The notes under the pieces were generated by a model. It saw only the letters and a list, made by a program, of their open reading frames with translations. It did not search any database and was not told the origin of the DNA. From Harmonia axyridis (taxonomy: Eukaryota > Arthropoda > Insecta > Coleoptera > Coccinellidae): DNA of 64,000 nucleotides. The DNA lies in NCBI RefSeq assembly GCF_914767665.1, contig NC_059501.1, positions 28,930,501-28,994,500 of the forward strand, in the 5' to 3' direction. The number at the start of each line of letters is the position of its first letter. Within the stretch, counting starts at the first letter, position 1. Shown here one piece after another: positions 61,141 to 64,000 of the stretch. A program made the translations under genes and the position numbers.

Positions 61141-62742
61141 ATGAGGTCCCTCGGAATATCTCTTCTTAGCTTGACGCTGACTGTGATTGTTATTGCAAAT
61201 GCATATTATCAAAAAAAACAATTTTATCCTTCTGTTGTGTATATAACTAAGTCAAATCCTAGTATGGCTGTAAGTGCATATTGTTTTTAAGATGACATAA
61301 TTAAGCTTTACATTAATTATCTTTATAGGTAATTTATGTCCAAGCTTTCATATGTGTACTTATTGCTGGAAAAATCATAAGAAAGATATTTTTTGGACAG
61401 TTACGAACAGCAGAATTCGAAGTAAATAAATACTTGAGCTCGTTTTGAATGAATATCTGAATTTATTTATTTCCAGCATTTGATGGAACGCTCTTGGTAT
61501 GCAATAACAGAGACATGTCTAGCTTTTACTGTTTTCAGAGACGATTTTAATCCAAAATTTGTCGCTCTTTTCACTTTATTATTATTCTTGAAAAGTTTCC
61601 ACTGGCTCGCTGAGGATAGAGTGGACTATGTAAGTTGTAGTTATAATTATAAACTGTCTTTTGATGAATGATAAAGGATGTAATAGGATATCAATTTGAC
61701 GGTGTTTTTTCAGATGGAAAGGAGCCCAATTATAAGTTGGTTGTTTCACATAAGGGTGCTATCTCTCTTACTTCTGTTAGGGTCATTAGATCTCCATTTC
61801 ATTCGCCATGCGTATTTATCTACTGTATCAAAGGGAGCATCTGTTCAGTTAGTGTTTGGTTTTGAATATGCCATACTACTTACTATAGTTCTTAACATAG
61901 CCATAAAGTATGCTTTGCATTCTGTGGATTTGAATAGTGAAGCTCCATGGGATAATAAGGCAGTATTTTTGTTATATACGGAATTGGTTATGGGTTTTAT
62001 CAAAGTTCTATTATACGTTGCTTTTGTCGCCATTATGGTCAGGATTTATACTCTACCATTATTTGCATTCAGACCAATGTATTACACTTTGAGAAATTTC
62101 AAAAAGGCTCTTAGTGATGTTATTCTCTCACGTCGTGCTATTCATAACATGAATACTTTATATCCTGATGCCACCTCAGAAGAATTGGAAGCTGCAGATA
62201 ACGTTTGCATTATATGTAGAGAAGAAATGACAACAGCATCCAAAAAACTGCCATGCAATCATATTTTCCACACATCTTGTCTTAGATCTTGGTTCCAAAG
62301 GCAACAAACCTGTCCTACCTGTCGTTTGAACATTTTGCGAAGTCCAAATAATGAGAGACCAGAACCAAGACCAAGGCCTATGCCCGCAAATCAACCTAAT
62401 CAATTTTTCAACGCATTCGCTGGACCAAATCCGTTTCAAATTTTCAATCCAAATCAAAATGCTGGTCCAAATCCATTTCAATTATTTAATCAAAACCAGA
62501 ACGCCCAAAATGCAGCTCCTAACCCAGTGACTCCGCCTTCAAATGGCCTACCTCCAAATGTTACCCCCACTATCAATATTCCTTCATTTCCTCTACCACC
62601 CTTTCCCATTTTTCCATTTATGGCCCCACCCCCTATGCCACCTCAAAACCTACAGAATTTGAGCGATGAAGAACTCAGACAGATGGAAGGAAATGAAAGG
62701 GCTAATGTTGAGGCTAGGATTCAGTGCCTGAGGAATATTCAG
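61141..62742 (+). CDS. HRD1: E3 ubiquitin ligase HRD1/synoviolin (4 exons, 3' end outside window)
   Basis: Exons 61141-61269, 61329-61421, 61477-61629, 61714-62742; 417 codons in the window, all phase 0. The N-terminal part has six to eight membrane spans (MRSLGISLLSLTLTVIVIA onward; SPSMA, FFGQLRTAEFEHLMERSWY, FTVFRDDF and HWLAEDRVDY blocks are nearly identical to vertebrates). RING-H2: CIIC, LPCNHIFHTSCLRSWF and CPTC with all eight zinc ligands. Then a Pro/Asn/Phe-rich low-complexity region and NLSDEELRQMEGNERANVEAR. The donor CAG|GTATGT at 62743 and the vertebrate continuation after LRNIQ show that at least one more exon exists; I did not find it before 64000. Reading through the donor gives a stop after four residues. 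It removes misfolded ER proteins (ERAD). Confidence 0.95.
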
Positions 62743-63228
62743 GTATGTAAATAAATTCATATAATTCCATATAATTAAATAAATAATAATAAAATAATTA
62801 TCTTGATATATTACCATGTTTTAAAGAGGTACCAGAATTTTATATTACACGAGCTGAATCTGAGCAAATAATTCTTTTATTAAATAATTGTGAGCAGTGA
62901 GCATGCATATCAATGTGTTGAACAGTGCATCCCATTTTGGGTGAGACAGCCAGGTTTCTCGCTTGTTATTTGAGATAGAGCCTTGCGGTTTTCACGTTCC
63001 TATCCTACTTTTTCGTGAAACTCAAGTTGGTCTAATCAGATTTTGCACAACTGTTTCCGTTCAAGAGATACAGGGTGATTTTGGAAATTGATACTTTTCG
63101 GACCCCTCCTTTATCTCCGAAGTTATTAGAAATAATGCTGAGGTAAAAACTACGTCTGAATCAGAATTCTGCGTAGAATCCAGTGGCGTACTCAATTTTT
63201 TTTTTCGGGGTATGGTTTTGAAGATTCA

Positions 63229-63782
63229 ACACAAACTTATGTTTTTTTTAATGGAACACCATGTGTATCATTACTTCGTTGAATTCGTTATTTTTTTCCC
63301 TTCAAAATGATATATGACACTAAGTAGGTAGGATGTTCAGAAATGTTAAAGAAACACTAAAACATCAAATAATGATGATTTTTTGTTAATGGGCAATGGA
63401 TTTCCCATAGAAAAGAAGAATCAATAATGATAACAATAATTTATAGCGATGACAGCTAGATCAGATTGGTTTTTTCCCTCCAATGCCTACTTGATAAAAC
63501 AATGCTCCCAAATGCATAGTAGCCATAATAACTACAAGGATGTTTGTATCATCAATGACCTATTACTTTTAAAAATCAACAGTAATAATCCTCTTATTGA
63601 AACATAGAAAATTCATGGCCCATTTACAAAAAATCATCATTATTTGACGTTTTAGTGTTTTTTTAACAATTCTGAACATCCTACCTACATAGTGTCATAT
63701 ATCACTTTGAAGGGAAAAAAATAACGAATTCAACGAAGTAATGATATATAGAGTGTTCCATTAAAAAAATATAGGTTTGTGT
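63229..63782. mobile_element. Foldback element (554 bp) in the HRD1 3' intron
   Basis: Left arm 63229-63420 and right arm 63590-63782 are inverted copies of about 190 bp, about 90% identical; shared blocks include ATCATTACTTCGTTGAATTC and GATATATGACACTA with their complements. The centre near 63505 is unrelated sequence. Confidence 0.8.
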
Positions 63783-63783
63783 C

Positions 63784-64000
63784 AGTGACGGCTCGTCAGG
63801 GTCGGCAGGGTCGGCCGGGCCGACCCAAAAATTATCAGGAAATAGAAAATAGTTCTAGATATTCAATTCATTCAAACTCAATCGGAGTTATCGATTTCGA
63901 TATCCAAATTCCCTCGGTAATGAATATTTCCACTCAGGACAGGAAAATATAACTTATACCGGCCAATATTTTCTTTCGGGCCCACCTAATATTCGATTTC
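63784..64000 (+). mobile_element. Left end of a hAT-type element, cut by the window edge
   Basis: CAGTGACGGCTCGTC is a typical hAT terminal sequence. It is followed by a GC-rich stretch (GGTCGGCAGGGTCGGCCGGG). Only the left end can be seen. Confidence 0.5.

Larger units (their letters stand above)
62743..64000. other. Intron of HRD1, repeat-rich
   Basis: Presumed intron running off the window. It holds a TACAGGGTGATTTTGG block (63071), a CAGTGGCG hAT-like end (63181), a foldback (63229-63782) and a CAGTGACGGCTCGTC hAT-like end at 63784. Confidence 0.5.

Noticed and set aside
61696..62754. HRD1 ending at the stop at 62754
   Set aside because: The donor CAG|GTATGT at 62743 fits the point where vertebrate HRD1 continues, so the stop is in the intron.

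Overview
This is an AT-rich insect nuclear window, most likely from a beetle. Genes have many exons, short GT-AG introns (often about 50 bp) and are packed between diverse decayed transposons. The order assignment is inference from gene content (a secreted-protein family and a Speedy/RINGO gene, which Drosophila lacks) and from the repeat types. Exon boundaries were placed by eye from GT/AG sites and reading phase. Every multi-exon model listed keeps an open frame across all its junctions, except one broken fragment near 7 kb.

Layout. 0-16 kb is repeat-rich and accessory: the terminal exon of an unknown Lys-rich gene, two members of a small secreted/membrane-protein family (one on each strand), a broken third copy of that family, a gene fragment at 6.7-7.3 kb, and LINE, Penelope-like, mariner, Tc1, hAT and MITE sequences. 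16-24 kb holds ZFPL1 (a Golgi zinc-finger protein) and a very large, unrecognised cysteine-rich gene. 25-30.5 kb holds HMG-CoA reductase on the minus strand. 31-33 kb is a mariner remnant and a 781-bp palindromic foldback element. 33.6-35.3 kb holds ribosomal protein eS17 and a small nuclear-type gene. 36.8-44.8 kb is NOL6/Nrap in ten exons with a LINE, a SINE-like element and a (TA)n tract in its introns. Par-6 follows head-to-head (45.5-48.7 kb). After an empty stretch come a small secreted His-rich peptide gene (51.4-52.8 kb), ARL16 (53.0-54.6 kb), ARHGAP11A-like RhoGAP (56.3-59.5 kb), Speedy/RINGO (60.2-60.8 kb, minus) and, divergently, HRD1/synoviolin, which runs off the right edge.

How the genes relate. 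Most are housekeeping or cell-cycle/polarity genes without an operon-like relation: ribosome biogenesis (NOL6, eS17), cell division (ARHGAP11A, Speedy), polarity (Par-6), Golgi/ER and sterol or isoprenoid functions (ZFPL1, HMGCR, HRD1). Points of most interest are a perfect ER-stress element (CCAAT-N9-CCACG) in the Speedy/HRD1 intergenic promoter, a host-gene fragment with its intron lying between two 106-bp copies of a Penelope-like sequence, hammerhead-ribozyme-like CTGANGA...GAAAC motifs in two repeat families, the large cysteine-rich gene, and three short genes split over small exons (secreted peptide, nuclear protein, minus-strand secreted protein).
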